The position numbers and the translations under genes are program-made. Positions 45,593 to 56,997 of a stretch of DNA of 64,000 bases are shown here, one piece after another; positions within the stretch are counted from its first letter, which is position 1; each line of letters begins with the position of its first letter. Below the pieces are notes generated by a model that worked only from the letters and a program-made list of their open reading frames with translations, ran no database searches and had not been told where the DNA came from. This stretch comes from Laguncularia racemosa (taxonomy: Eukaryota; Streptophyta; Magnoliopsida; Myrtales; Combretaceae), in the NCBI GenBank assembly GCA_037954665.1, contig JBBMOL010000286.1, forward strand, positions 124,001 through 188,000, in the 5' to 3' direction.

Positions 45593-46204
45593 CTCACCGA
45601 CAAATGCCGGCCATTATTCCGTCTGTTGAAGAAGAACACCACAATAGAATGGGACGACGAATGCGAAGAGGCATTCGAAACAATCAAAGACTATCTTACA
45701 AAACCTCCGGTCTTGATAGTCCCGAAATAAGGAAAGCCCTTATTCTTATACCTCACTATACTCCCTGAATCCATGGGATGTGTGCTGGGGCAGAAAGATG
45801 ACGAGGGAAGAGAGCGTTCCATATATTATCTAAGCAAGAAGTTCACAGATGGGGAACAGAGGTACTCAGAGGTGGAGAAGACGTGTTGTGCTTTAATCTG
45901 GGTCATGCATCGACTAAGGCAATACACCCTTTACTACCATATTGAACTGCTAACAAGACGTGATCCCTTGAAATACTTAGCAGAGAAACCAGCCTTGATA
46001 GGGAGAATCTCTAAGTGGCAAATGCTCCTATCCGAGTTTGACATCACATACGTAAATCAGAACTCGATGAAAGGGCAAGCCTTAGCCGACCAGTTGGCGG
46101 AACACCCTGTCAAGACAGATTCCCAAGAACTACAGGCCCAATTTCCGGATGAGAATATATTGACAGTGGAAAATATGCCAATAGAAGACTTTGGGATAGA
46201 GTAG
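45593..46204 (+). pseudogene. Element M RNase H (retroviral type)
   Basis: It continues in the RT frame after the TAG: CRPLFRLLKKNTTIEWDDEC, then SMGCVLGQKDDEGRERSIYY, KKFTDGEQRYSEVEKTCCAL and a tail with ISKWQMLLSEFDI. The Ty3-type core is weakly kept and the first catalytic Asp is not obvious (LTILPESMG), which is common for this degenerate first RNase H in Tat elements. TAA near 45728 and TAG at 46202 interrupt it. Confidence 0.8.
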
Positions 46205-46600
46205 AACCTGAAATGGAAATTGTTTTTTGATGGAGCCGCCAACGTATTCGGTTGTGGGGTTGGGGTAGTATTGATATCCCCGGACGGCACTCAATTCCCT
46301 GCAACAACGAGACTTACATTTCCCTATACTAATAACGTCGCAGAATATGAAGCATGTATTCTTGGCCTCAAAATGGCCTACCAGATGGAAATTCGCGAAT
46401 TAGAAGTATACGGAGATTCGTCGCTCATCATACTACAGACAAGAGGGGAATATAAGACTAAAGACCCTAAACTGGTACCATATCATCAACACTTGACAGA
46501 GCTGATTGAAGAATTCAAGGCAATCACTTTCACATACATCTCGAGAACTCAGAATTAGTTCGCAGATGCCCTAGCCACACTAGCATCTATGATCCAGATA
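46205..46600 (+). pseudogene. Element M second RNase H (archaeal type, Tat lineage hallmark)
   Basis: In the same frame: WKLFFDGAANVFGCGVGVVL with the first catalytic Asp, NNVAEYEACILGLKMA with the Glu, and LEVYGDSSLIILQ with the next Asp. TAG at 46556-46558 stands where Gln is expected, before FADALATLAS, the last motif. This extra RNase H is diagnostic of the Tat/Ogre branch. It is the best-kept enzyme in M. Confidence 0.88.
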
Positions 46601-47380
46601 ACAGGAGGAGCTGAAGTTCAACCGATGAAAATAGACATCGAAAGTCGGCCCGCCTACTGTTTAACAATGGAAAAGATACAAGATAACAAACCCTGGTATC
46701 ACAATAACAAGACCTTTCTCCAAGAAGGTAAATACCCCGAAATGGCTAGCAAGAATGACCAAAGAACACTCAGAAGGTTAGCAAGCCATTTCCTATTAAG
46801 TGGGTCCATACTTTACAAGAGATCATTTGATACCACCCTGTTGAGATGTGTGGACAAAGATGAAGCATGCAAACTGATGAAGGAAGTACATGAAGGAGTA
46901 TGTGGACCTCATATGAATGGCTACATATTGGCCCGAAAAATCATGAGGTTGGGATATTATTGGTTGACTATGGAATCAGATTGCATAAAATATGTCAAGC
47001 ACTGTCATCTGTGTCAAGTCTACGCAAATCAGATAAATGCTTCGCCCAACGAGCTACACTTGTTATCAACACCATGGCCATTCTCATGTGGGGAATCGAC
47101 ATAATAGGCCCTATCACTCCAACAGCATCCAACGGCCATAGATTTATACTGGTAGCGATTGATTACTTCACCAAGTGGGCAGAAGCTTCATCATATACCA
47201 ATGTTACAAAAGGAGTAATAGTCCGCTTCTTAAAAAGGGACATAATAGCCCGATATGGAGTTCCTGAGTCCATCATCACCGACAACGGTACCAATCTCAA
47301 CAACAAATCGATGACAGGTTTATGTCAACAATTCCACATAAACCACAGAAATTCAACTCCCTACTGACCCCAAATGAACG
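46601..47380 (+). pseudogene. Element M integrase, zinc domain and catalytic core
   Basis: The HHCC domain shows EVHEGVCGPHMNGYILARK and HCHLCQVYANQ. A frameshift near 47090 leads to WGIDIIGPITPTASNGHRFI (first Asp), VAIDYFTKWAEA, and SIITDNGTNLNN (second Asp). The third motif, MNGAVEAANKN with its Glu, follows a TGA near 47365 that fits an Arg CGA. All three acidic residues are present. Confidence 0.85.
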
Positions 47381-47941
47381 GGGCAGTAGAAGCAGCTAAT
47401 AAAAATATCAAAAAGATCATCGAGAAAATGACAACAACTTACAAAGATTGGCACGAAATGTTACCCTTTTGCTCTCATGGCTTATAGGACTTCAATAAGA
47501 ACATCTACGGGAGCTACCCCTTATTCATTGGTATATGGTACTGAAGCAGTGCTACCAGTTGAAGTTGAGATACCGTCATTCAGAATCCTGTCAGAAACTC
47601 AGTTAACCGAATCAGACTGGGTAAAGAAGAGGCTTGATCAGCTGAATCTGATTGATGAAAGAAGACTTACCGCATTATGTCATGGTCAGTGTTATCAACA
47701 AAGAATGGCCCGAGCATTTAACAAGAAGATGAGACCTCGGTACTTTAAAGAGGGGGATCTGGTACTAAGGAAGGTTCTCCCGAATGCCCAAGACTCCAAA
47801 GGAAAATTCACCCCAAACTATGAAGGCCCCTATGTGGTGAAAAAAGTTCTGTCAGGAGGTGCTTTGATATTAACTCAGATGGATGGTCTAGAATTGAGAG
47901 ACCCCATTAACACAGATGCTGTAAAGATGTACTATCCTTAG
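47381..47941 (+). pseudogene. Element M integrase C-terminus
   Basis: After another frameshift near 47475 the frame reads AYRTSIRTSTGATPYSLVYG, AVLPVEVEIPSFRI, then MARAFNKKMRPRYFKEGDLV and GKFTPNYEGPYVVKKVLSGG. This is the usual end of Tat integrase; there is no chromodomain. The frame ends at 47941. Confidence 0.87.
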
Positions 47942-49350
47942 GCAAGGGAATTGAAATTTTGCCAATGTTTATGAAAGCCAATGTTCGATACAAATTTCGT
48001 TGAGTCGAGTTTTTATTTTTTACAAGCAAAGTTAATATCCCTGAATGGTCAATAATCCAAATCAATTCGCACCATAACAAATACTCCTAAACACATTACC
48101 CACCACTTCACCAATGAAAGATAAACATTGAAATAATAATGAATCTCAGTGTATTTGGTAATATCATTCTATCTATTTGTGAGCATTAGAACTTAGCACA
48201 TTAGTAGGATAACATTACCGTCAAAAGAGCCTTGCGCATAAGAAAGGAAGCACATCAAAATTTTCAACTCCATGTCAAGATAAGAAGAAATGAAGCAGAA
48301 GCAAACCAGCATGAAGGTTCGGTTGTTTGTTTGCTATGCACGATAAACTGGCAAGCATATTAAGATAAATAACTATCATCATATCATCACATCATTTAGT
48401 TTAGGCTGTAGAAAGCATATTCAAAAGCACAAAATGAGTCAGCCCATAGTTGGGCACTTGTCTAAACATTCATCTTAATAGGGTAGTCAACCCAAAAAAA
48501 AAAAGGGGCACTTCCCTAGATCTCTTCTAAGGTCAGCCTAAAGGCACCTTTCTAGACATAAAGTTCAATTCAAGGTTAGTCAACCTATAGGGGGCACTTT
48601 CCTAAAACTTTGTCCTCATGGTCAGCCCATAGGGGGCACCTTTTGAGGCAAATTCAATTCTAGGTTAGTCAGCCCATAGGGGGCACTTTACTAAAACTTT
48701 GTCCTCATGGTCAGCCCATAGGGGACACTTTTTGAGGCAAATTCAATTCCATGTTAGTTAGCCCATAGGGGGCACTTTCCTAAAACTTTGTCCTCGTGGT
48801 CAGCCTATAGGGGGCACCTTTTGAGGCAAATTCAACTCCAGGTTAGTTAGCCCATAGGGGGCACTTTCCTAAAAACCTTGTTCTCATGGTTAGGCCATAG
48901 GGGGCACTTTTTGAGGCATTCAATTCAAGGTTAGTCAGCCCATGAGGGGCACTTTCCTAAACTCTCCCGATTAGTCAGCTCTTGGGGCACTTTTCGGAAA
49001 TATTCTTCCAAACAGTTGCTAGTCTAGCAAGACGCTTCTGTTGACAGGTAGCCAGCTCATAAGGGCGCTTCCTGGGTAAATTTTCTTTCCAAAGGTTGCG
49101 AGTCTGATAAAGACGCTTCCTATTATCATTTTCTCGTACATTCCTACACAATGCTTGAGATGTGTCCTGTCGTCAATTAGTAAGCCCATAAAGCACTTTT
49201 TGGGAAGGAACATTACCTTGAATTGTTAGGAACATCTTCAATCGTAGGATTATTAGCTCTTGGAGCATTTTCCTACCAAAACCTAATTCAAGAGGCCAAA
49301 AATGGTGTCTTTTGTTTATCTTTGTAGTTAAGTTTTTCAAACATTACCAT
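47942..49350 (+). other. Element M 3' non-coding region with about 90-bp tandem repeats
   Basis: From about 48495 to 48990, five or so units of roughly 90 bp repeat, each containing two half-units of the type GTCAGCCCATAGGGGGCACTT with intervening TTTGTCCTCATG or GAGGCAAATTCAA. They decay toward 49260. Repeats between pol and 3' LTR are usual in Ogre-like elements. No ORF is convincing. Confidence 0.85.
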
Positions 49351-49363
49351 AAAGAGGGGCAAC
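49351..49363 (+). other. Element M polypurine tract
   Basis: AAAGAGGGGCAAC directly before TGTAAACACC. Confidence 0.85.
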
Positions 49364-51517
49364 TGTAAACACCCCATTTTTTCCCTAGGAGTCAATAATA
49401 CTAAAAAATAATCAATTTTTAATTTTTCCCAATTTTTCCCAATTTTCCTCTAATTTAGCATAAATAGTAAAAAAATTCAAAAAAAATAAAAATAAATAGG
49501 AAAACACATCAATTTTGAAAAATGATTTCAGAAATAGTAATAATAAGGGATAAATAATTTTTACAAATTTTAGAAATTAAAAAAAAAAACCAAAAAAATG
49601 GAAACACCGCATTGCATATATGCAATTTGCGATACAAAGAAAATCGGGAAAATGGGCCAGCTCAGCTGGCTCGTGCGTGCATGTTGGGACCGTGTGAAGG
49701 CTGAAGGTCGCGAGTTCGAATCCCCCCGTGTGCGCTCGGCAAAAATTTTTCCTTCTTTTCCCTGGAGTCGCTACGTGGCAGCGTGTGATTGGCCGAGAGA
49801 AAACGCGTGCATCGCGCGTGATCGTCTTCCTCACCCGGACAGACGCGAGAAGAAACCGGAGCAGGTCCGGCAAAGACGAAATCGGCTGTTTTTTTTTTAA
49901 TCTTCTAGATTACGGTCAAGATAAAGCCGAATCCATAAGATAAATCAAAGAAAAACAAGAGATCAACATCAAATCGCCAGGATAAAATCAAATCTAAAAA
50001 CGGAAGAAATTCGGATTTATCTTAATCGACCGATCCGAGCTTATCCAAGAGGGTTTCTGGACGCCTATAAATAGAGGAGGACAGGAGGAAGCTAAAACAC
50101 GAAGAAAAAGTGAGAGAAAGAGAGAGAAAGGAGCGAATCGGAGTACGCCGGAGAAGCTTGAAGCCGAGACCACCGACCGGAGTTAGAGCCACCGCAAGGA
50201 GACGTTCTGGGAGTGAATCGCCACTACCGTTGGAATCAACACCCTCGAGAAGATAGGATTCGACACCTCACCCGCTGCAAAAGGCCACTGGAACGCCGTG
50301 ATCGAGCAACCCCCGCCGCCGTGTCCGACCGATCCGACCCAACTCGATTCGACTCGACCCGCGCACCGACCCGGATCCAGGTAAGTCGGATTTTCCGAAT
50401 TTTTTTTATTTAATTAATTTTGTTTATTTATTTATTTCGAATGAATTAATTTATTTATTATTTGTTATTTAGTTATTTATTTATTTGTTTATGTTTTATT
50501 TTTAATAAATAGGAAAATGCAGAAATTAGATTTTTCTAGAATTTAATAATGTAGAAAAATAATAAATAAGAAAAAAAATAATAAATAGATAAATAAAAAA
50601 TAAAAAAATAAAAAATGTAGAAAAATAATAAAAAATATTAGGAAAAATAACAATAAAATTTTAGATATCAAAATAGGATAGATAATAAACTTAAAATCAC
50701 AAAAATCAACAAAAATTCCCAAAAATCACAAAAATCAACAAAAATTCCCAAAAATCAACAAAAATTCGCAAAAATCACAAAAATCAACAAAATTATCAGA
50801 AATCACAAAAATAACAAAAAACAAATCATAAAAAAAAATTCAAAAATTATAAAAGAATCATAAAAAATGAGTTTTAGCACTTAGAAAAATCCTTTTCTTC
50901 AAATAAATCCAAAATTGATGTTTTTCCCTAAAATCATTTTCAAAATAAAATCAAAGCTTAGGCTTAGAAGTTTTTTTAGAAAAAATCCAAAAAATGGTAA
51001 GAACATAAACTAAAAGAGGTTTCATAAATTAAAATTCACCAAACCAACTTAAGGTTTTCAGAAAAGCAAACTACGGCTTGTTTGATCCTGAGTAGCAGGT
51101 ACGTAGGCACCCATTCAGGTCAACCCATAAAATGAATGAAAAATCATTTTCTTGAAATAACTCAAAAGCATAATAAAAAGTAACAGAAACACAATGAAGC
51201 ATATTTCTAAATAAGATCAATTTCAGGAGATTAGGTGGTAACCGTAAAGGTTTTAATAGGTTAGCCTCTGGACTTAGAAACTCTGGTTTTCCCTTTTCCT
51301 CTTTTCAAAAACGAGAAGAGGAAATAACGACGACTAGTGGTCCAAATTAAGACTAATCCGCTCCTTTAGTCTTAATTCAATATTTCCCAACAACAGTTGG
51401 GTGGCGACTCCAAAAATCAAACGAAATTCCTAACTCAAGTCGAGGATCTATATTAGATGAGCATTGGGTCTAGTCTAGATCGGATTAGGAATGGGAATTC
51501 AAAAATTAGACTCGACA
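49364..51517 (+). repeat. Element M 3' LTR (2154 bp)
   Basis: Same start and end as the 5' LTR, with an 11-bp duplication near 49430 and other small indels. The tRNA-like box pair recurs at about 49655-49730. Confidence 0.93.
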
Positions 51518-52069
51518 AACGGTTGGCAAGAATCTTATTGATTGGGACTTGTGTCTTCCTATTATTGAGTTTGCTTATAATAGGTCTACTCATAGTTCAA
51601 CTTTTAAGTCTCCCTTTGAAGTTTTGTATGGCTATAATCCTTCTATTCCATTGGATTTTATAGCAGGACCAGCAATAAAGGAAGAGAGTCTTAGTGGAGT
51701 TGAGCAAGCTAGGCAGATTCAGCAAATTCATGAGAAAACAACTAAACGCCTTCAGAAGACCCAAGAACAGCAGAAAATTCAGGGAAACAGACATAGGAAA
51801 AATCACATTTATAATCCAAGTGACTTAGTCTGGATTAATCTTAGCAGGGACAGGTTTCCACATAAGAAGTTAGAGAAGCTGTCTCCTAAATCAAAGGAAT
51901 CGTTCAGAGTTTTAAAGCGCATCAACAACAATGCCTACAGGATAGAGTTACCAGGAGAGTATGGTGTATTAGAAACCTTTAACGTTGCGGATCTATCACC
52001 ATATTTTCTAGATAACATGCATGAAGACCTATCAGATTTGAGAGCAAATCTTTTAGAGGCTCGAGGAGA
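51518..52069 (+). pseudogene. Element F integrase C-terminus
   Basis: It continues the integrase after M. The open part (51549-52082) reads IEFAYNRSTHSSTFKSPFEV, YGYNPSIPLDFIAG, then DLVWINLSRDRFPHKK and LPGEYGVLETFNVADLSPY. It ends DLRANLLEARGDDRN, where the final bases form the polypurine tract (GAGGCTCGAGGAGA, 52056-52069). The reading crosses into the 3' LTR to a TAG. No stop interrupts it, so it is one of the better-preserved pol pieces. Confidence 0.88.
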
Positions 52070-53253
52070 TGATAGGAATTAGATTCCCACATGACCTATC
52101 ACCAAGGCCCGAGTTAAGGGTTTACACAACTTAGTTTTGAGAATCCTTCGTGAGAAACCTAATCCTGAGGAAGCTAACTTAATTTCTTCATTCTTATCAT
52201 ATACTTGTTATGCATTCCAACAGGTTCATTTGTCAGTCCTACAGGGTGCCAAATCACCTACACTTTTGAGTGAGTCGGGAACCTCATCAGGACTCATTTT
52301 GAAAGTACCTTAAAGACCGGCATCGTAAAGACTAATTTATATATATATTTATTATTTACTTAGACTATTTATGTTGTAATCTTTTTGGGACACTTTCATT
52401 TGCTTGTAATTGTCTTTTAGGACTGGCTACCCTAAAAGTGGCATAGTTGTAATTTTGTGAACTTTTTAACCCTAAAGGGAGCAAATATAAATACTTGCTT
52501 AAGTAGGGTTTTGAGGAGGTAGCCAAAATTTTTAGAAAAGAACAAACACTTTACGTGTGAAGGTTTGGGTTTTCCTAATTGAAATTTCTCTTATCAATTT
52601 CAAATCCCAATTTAAGGTTATGACTAGTGCCTCTAAGGCTAATTTGTTAGTAATATCAAATTTACCTTGTTGCAATTTCCTTTCTTCTCTAGTGAGTAGT
52701 ATCTAGGGTTGATTTGGAAGTGTATTGATCGAATTTTGATTGGATTTGTAATCAAATTCTTGTTGCTTCAACTGATTGGTTTTAACCTTTGAGTTTTTAA
52801 CTTTCAATTTAGCCTCATTTGAACCGTAGATCACTTTGTTGGGAAAGTGGATCTTGAATTGGTTCTTGTTGATTGTTATGTAAATTCATGTGACATTATT
52901 TTTGTTTAGTGTTGATTGAAGGATTTTTATCATTGTGGAATTGTTAATTTGAAAGTTAGAGCATTTGGATTTCATTGCTCCCCATTAGGGTTCACGTAAA
53001 TTCTAGTAGTTTTGAATTGAGATTGAACAAGTGCCTTGAGGTTTATAATTTGTTCCAATTGCATGTGCTTAATCTTGGTTTTAGGCACATCATAATTTGG
53101 TATCAAAGCATCATCATACTTGGAATTAAGATTGATCACGCTATTGTTTAAGAATTAGTTCATAAATATTGAGGAATTGTGCAATTGTTGAACTAGTTTG
53201 ATTGTCTTTCAAATTGGTTTTGCATGTGCTTAATCTTGGTTTTAGGCACATCA
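52070..53253 (+). repeat. Element F 3' LTR (1184 bp)
   Basis: TGATAGGAATT to GGCACATCA, followed by TCTGA. It also has the internal GGCACATCA plus primer-site copy near 53085-53115. Confidence 0.93.
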
Positions 53254-53258
53254 TCTGA

Positions 53259-54185
53259 CCTATGCAGTTTGGTAGAAGTTCTATACCCGTTGCTCGTAGC
53301 TCAAAAAGGGTTGGATTGCTTCTATCTCTCCACTTTCAAGGTTAGCTGGATAGCCTCATCAAGTGTGTTATACCTTTGTAGCTCTACAACGTAGGCAATT
53401 TCATACTTCAACCCTAACATAAATTGTGCTAGGGTTTACTCAGGAGGCTTGACTGACTCACATCTGATCATTAGTGTCTCAAACTCCTATATATAACCGT
53501 AAACTATTTTGCTTCCTAACCTCAAGGTTTGGAGATGCATAAATAGCTCCTACCTATAATGCTCAAGTATAAACCTTTTTCTTAATACCCGTTTCATTTC
53601 CCACCAGGTATGTATATTAGCCTCACCATCTCTTCGTCTGCTAATCACAAGATTTTTGCTCCATAAGGTGGCATAGCCTATGAATTCCATAGCTACAAGA
53701 TAAACCCGAGTGTGTTCATCAATCTCATAGCACTCAAATAGGCCCTCAACCTTATCTTCCCAATCTAAATAATCATCTATAGAACTCTTGCCATCAAATG
53801 AAGGCATCTACAATTTCACATACTCTAGTCCCCAAGGTGGTTTGAACTCTCGGTTTGGATAAGGCTCATTATCAAAATTATCATCTCTTTCATCCCTAAG
53901 AGCATGATAATCTCCCTCCATTCTCCTACCCCTATTACCTCCAACAACTCCTTCCCTATAAACATTCTAAGGGACTACTCTAGGTGGGGGTGCCTGAGGA
54001 TTTGCTACGGGTGGTTGTGGCATCGTCATTCGATCTATCCGTGTTACTAATGTAGCAACAATGGTGGTGAGATCCTACAACTGCTCCTTTAATGTTCTTC
54101 CACCTACAGCTCGCTGACCCTGATCGCCACCAACTTGACTATTAGACTCATTGCCAAATCCCTTATTCACACTATCATTCGACAT
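53259..54185 (-). pseudogene. Element E gag, N-terminal part
   Basis: The ATG at 54185-54183 begins MSNDSVNKGFGNESNSQVGG. Then DLTTIVATLVTRIDRMTMPQ, a Pro-rich linker, a stop just before MPSFDGKSSIDDYLDWEDKV (same position as in L), ATLWSKNLVISRRRDGEANI and KRVLRKRFILEHYR. Further stops follow downstream. It joins the C-terminal part at 24443 once F and one TCTGA are removed. About 75 percent or more of readable residues match L's gag by eye. Confidence 0.85.
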
Positions 54186-54212
54186 GGCCAACGGATTTAT
54201 CTTTTGACATAC

Positions 54213-55475
54213 TGATAAGTGTCAGAAGACCCTTAATTCTAGTGTTTATTAGTTATAATTTTATATAGATTTCATGTAATTTGTGGAGAAAAGGGTGCTT
54301 ATATGATTAAATTTTAATTTCAAGCATTAATGGAGACAAAAGAAAGGTTTAAGGATGATATGAGCAAAGGCGAGGTGAAATTTGGTGAAAAATGAAGAAA
54401 ATTGATTTTTAGTTCTGCATAACTTTTAGCAAACACCAGTGCTGGATGAAAAAAATGACCAGTAGCTAATTCTTTTTAACCCTGGCCTAAGCATGGCCAT
54501 GTTGGAGGCCATGTTGACTAGGTAGTGAAAAATAACGTGTTTCGAAATTAGCACGGCCTCGAGCATGGCCACGCTGACACCCATGCTGAACCCTGTTTTC
54601 GCAGAACTATAAATAGACGCCTTGTTTTATTTTTAAAAAGATTTTTTCCTTTTGGCTTCGTTCTGAAAACCCTAGGGGAGCTTTATTACGAACTTCAAGA
54701 GGAGAATTGTCCGAGCATCATTGGAGATCACAAAATAAATAAGGAATTATTCTTTTTAGCATGAATCAATTCTATTTCTCTAGATTATCTATTTTTATTG
54801 AAAACTCCATGGAGGGGTAGTTCTTTATATCTTTCATCTTGTGAAACCCTAAGTCATGTGCTAAACCATTGATTGATTAATGAATTATTTATATCTTTGC
54901 ATCTATTCATGTGTTTCCATTATTCTTGTGATTTATTTATGCGCGCAAATTGATTGCATGTCTGATTTTTATTAGATTGAAAGAGGTTTCATCTAGTAAA
55001 TTAGATCTTCATGAATAGAGAGATTACATGTTTTACCTAGAGGTAGGAAAACATTGATTTTTTTGCAATTTATTGGAATTTGTGAACTTAATGAGATCTT
55101 GCATAATAGTAGTGAGGGAGAGGTCTCCATTATCTTATGTATGATTAAGAATTGATTAACGCGAGGGAGTAATTGATTTTACTTGAGAATTCTTGTAGTG
55201 CAAAGTGTAAATTGATTTGTTAATCCATATCTTATTTTGAGAATTTAAGGGTTAGGGTAGAACAAGTTGAGAGGTATATTTTGTGATTGAATACATTTTT
55301 AAGACAATATCATTCAATTTTAGGGTTACTAGGATTTGTTAGTTGTTAATTTAATTCATAATTTCCACATCATAAATTAGATTAGATAGTAGAGAAAAGT
55401 AATACTAGTACTTGTTTTCTAGATCTCAGAGGACAACACCTATTAAATCTATACTCTAATCGATAGGTACACTGT
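54213..55475 (+). repeat. Element G: LTR of an unassigned retrotransposon (cut by H)
   Basis: It starts TGATAAGTGTCAGAAG inside E's leader and carries a plus-strand TATA box (CTATAAATAG, 54606-54615). The right part ends GATAGGTACACTGT, resembling the LTR ends of Athila or Tat elements with GGTGCACTT, but H interrupts it and no internal region is seen. The left target site would be CATAC. A solo LTR or a full element beyond the window edge are both possible. Confidence 0.55.
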
Positions 55476-56329
55476 TGATAGGAATCAAATTCCTGCATGA
55501 CCAATCACCAGAGCACGAGCTAAGGGTTTACAAAATCTAGCTATGAGGATCCTCCATGAACAACTAAATCCTGAGGATGTTGATTTAGTATCTACTTTTG
55601 TATTATATAATTGTTGTGCAATCCAGTAGGTACATTTATTAGTTTCATAGGACGGCAAATAAAACATGCCAAGGATTAAATTGGGGACATTTTTGGACTC
55701 ACATCCAATGGTCCACAATGTGTTCACTTGAATTGAAGAATCGGCAACTTGAAGACCATTTTTATATTTGTAATTTGTGTTTTGGAAAATCGGCCACTTA
55801 AATGGCATCCTTATAATTTTTGTGTTAGTTTTACCTTAATTGGAACAAGTATAAATAATTGCTAACTAGGGTTTTTGAGGAGTTATTGACATTTTGAAAA
55901 ATCAAACACTTGTTGCCATGAGGGTTGTCCTTCCATTGCAATAGATCTCTTATCAGTTTCTTAGTGAAATTGTGGCGAGAATCAACTAGAGTGGATTGTG
56001 AGTAATATCAATCTTAGTCTTGTTGTTTTTGCAAATTGTGTTTAATGAGTAATATCTAATTACAATTTGTTGGTTACTTGTTCTTATCACGTGAATTAGG
56101 GTTCTTTATTTTTAGATTTGAACATTTCAAATTGGGATTGAATTCTAATTCATTTCCGTGTTGTTCCATTGAAGTTTATACACTTGTTTGTTCCTTACAT
56201 CAATTCAGTGTTCAAATTAGTGAATTGGACTTCAATTGTGAAGTAATTTGAACAAGTCATTTGTTGTTGGAGTTGGTTGTTCATGCCTTGTGATTGATGT
56301 GTTTGCCATCCAATTGGTTAGGCACATCA
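55476..56329 (+). repeat. Element H 5' LTR (854 bp)
   Basis: TGATAGGAATC to GGCACATCA. The TATA palindrome has decayed (AAGTATAAATAATTGC near 55847). Confidence 0.9.
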
Positions 56330-56336
56330 TAATTTT

Positions 56337-56350
56337 TGGTATCAAAGCAT
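56337..56350 (+). other. Element H primer binding site, initiator tRNA-Met type
   Basis: TGGTATCAAAGCAT, one G-to-A change from the TGGTATCAGAGC complement. Confidence 0.87.
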
Positions 56351-56997
56351 AGGTTGTAGAGTGGGGTTTGCATGAACTTCAATTGAAATTCAGGGTTCTT
56401 GAATTTTACTTCTTGATTCGAATTGTTGAAGTGAAATAGTAGTAGTTTATTGTGGTTTTTGTTGTATTATATTTGTGATTGTTGAAGTGAAAGTGGAGAT
56501 CTTGTAGTAGTCCTTTTGTTCTTGAACTTGCCATGAAGAGAAAGGGAATTAGGAGGTATGTTTTCCTTGTCCTTGTTTCGGAATTGGAGATACATTCCTT
56601 GAGACAAAAGAGGAGTGAATTACTTGTTTGTGGTTTTAGAAATTGAGGATTGTTAATTGCATTTCCAGATTTGCCTTGCATGGAGAATAGGGAAATTATT
56701 TGAATTCAAATACATTCATTAAGTTTGAAGAAGTTATTGTGTAGTATTGAATGAATGCTATTTGAATTTTGAATTGCTTCTTACCATTTGTGGAGAGGCT
56801 TCATTAAGAAGTGGTATTTGAATTGTTGTTGCCGTAATTGAAGTGTGGAAGTGTGTGTGAAGTTACGTGGAGTATGTTTTTTGTTTTAAAGTGATTGAGG
56901 GCATGGAGTAGTGTTGTTGTTGTTGGTGTAAAAGGGTGATTGTGAATTCTACTACACTTGCCTTTGAATTGTCTTTGTACAACTCAATTCAACAACC
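56351..56997 (+). other. Element H leader
   Basis: Non-coding; holds GTTGTTGCCGTAATTGAAG-type motifs shared with the family leader. No gag similarity. Confidence 0.75.

Larger units (their letters stand above)
39687..51517 (+). mobile_element. Element M: Tat/Ogre-like element with ORF1 and pol but no recognisable gag-protease
   Basis: LTRs of 2142 and 2154 bp, tRNA-Arg-type primer site, ORF1, a decayed spacer, RT, RNase H, a second RNase H, integrase, a repeat-rich 3' region and polypurine tract. Target duplications AACGG at 39682-39686 and 51518-51522 are perfect. The dual RNase H, ORF1 upstream of pol and the primer type place it in the Tat/Ogre branch. The LTRs differ by about 2 to 3 percent in the parts I compared, mostly at C/T. 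The RT active site is mutated. Confidence 0.9.
24444..53253 (+). mobile_element. Element F: CRM-like pro-pol element without gag, split by K, L and M
   Basis: Removing K, L and M leaves about 6.7 kb: 5' LTR, primer site, leader, protease (26608-27084), linker/RT start (32551-32956), RT-RNase H-integrase (37791-39686), integrase C-terminus (51518-52069) and 3' LTR. Target duplication TCTGA lies at 24439-24443 and 53254-53258. Gag is missing at the same MSSEM junction as in D. It interrupts E's gag. Confidence 0.9.
16507..54212 (-). mobile_element. Element E: CRM-like gag-pro element, split by D and F, continuing past G
   Basis: The pieces are a 3-bp LTR tip (16507-16509) left of D, the 3' LTR (22766-23488), protease and C-terminal gag (23489-24443), N-terminal gag (53259-54185) and the start of the leader (54186-54212). 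RT, RNase H and integrase are absent: protease is followed by a short linker and then the last residues of pol and the polypurine tract. The left target site would be GTATG (16502-16506). The right LTR lies outside the window beyond G and H. Confidence 0.82.

Noticed and set aside
48495..49000. CRISPR-like repeat array
   Set aside because: Units are contiguous imperfect tandem repeats without unique spacers, in a plant retrotransposon.
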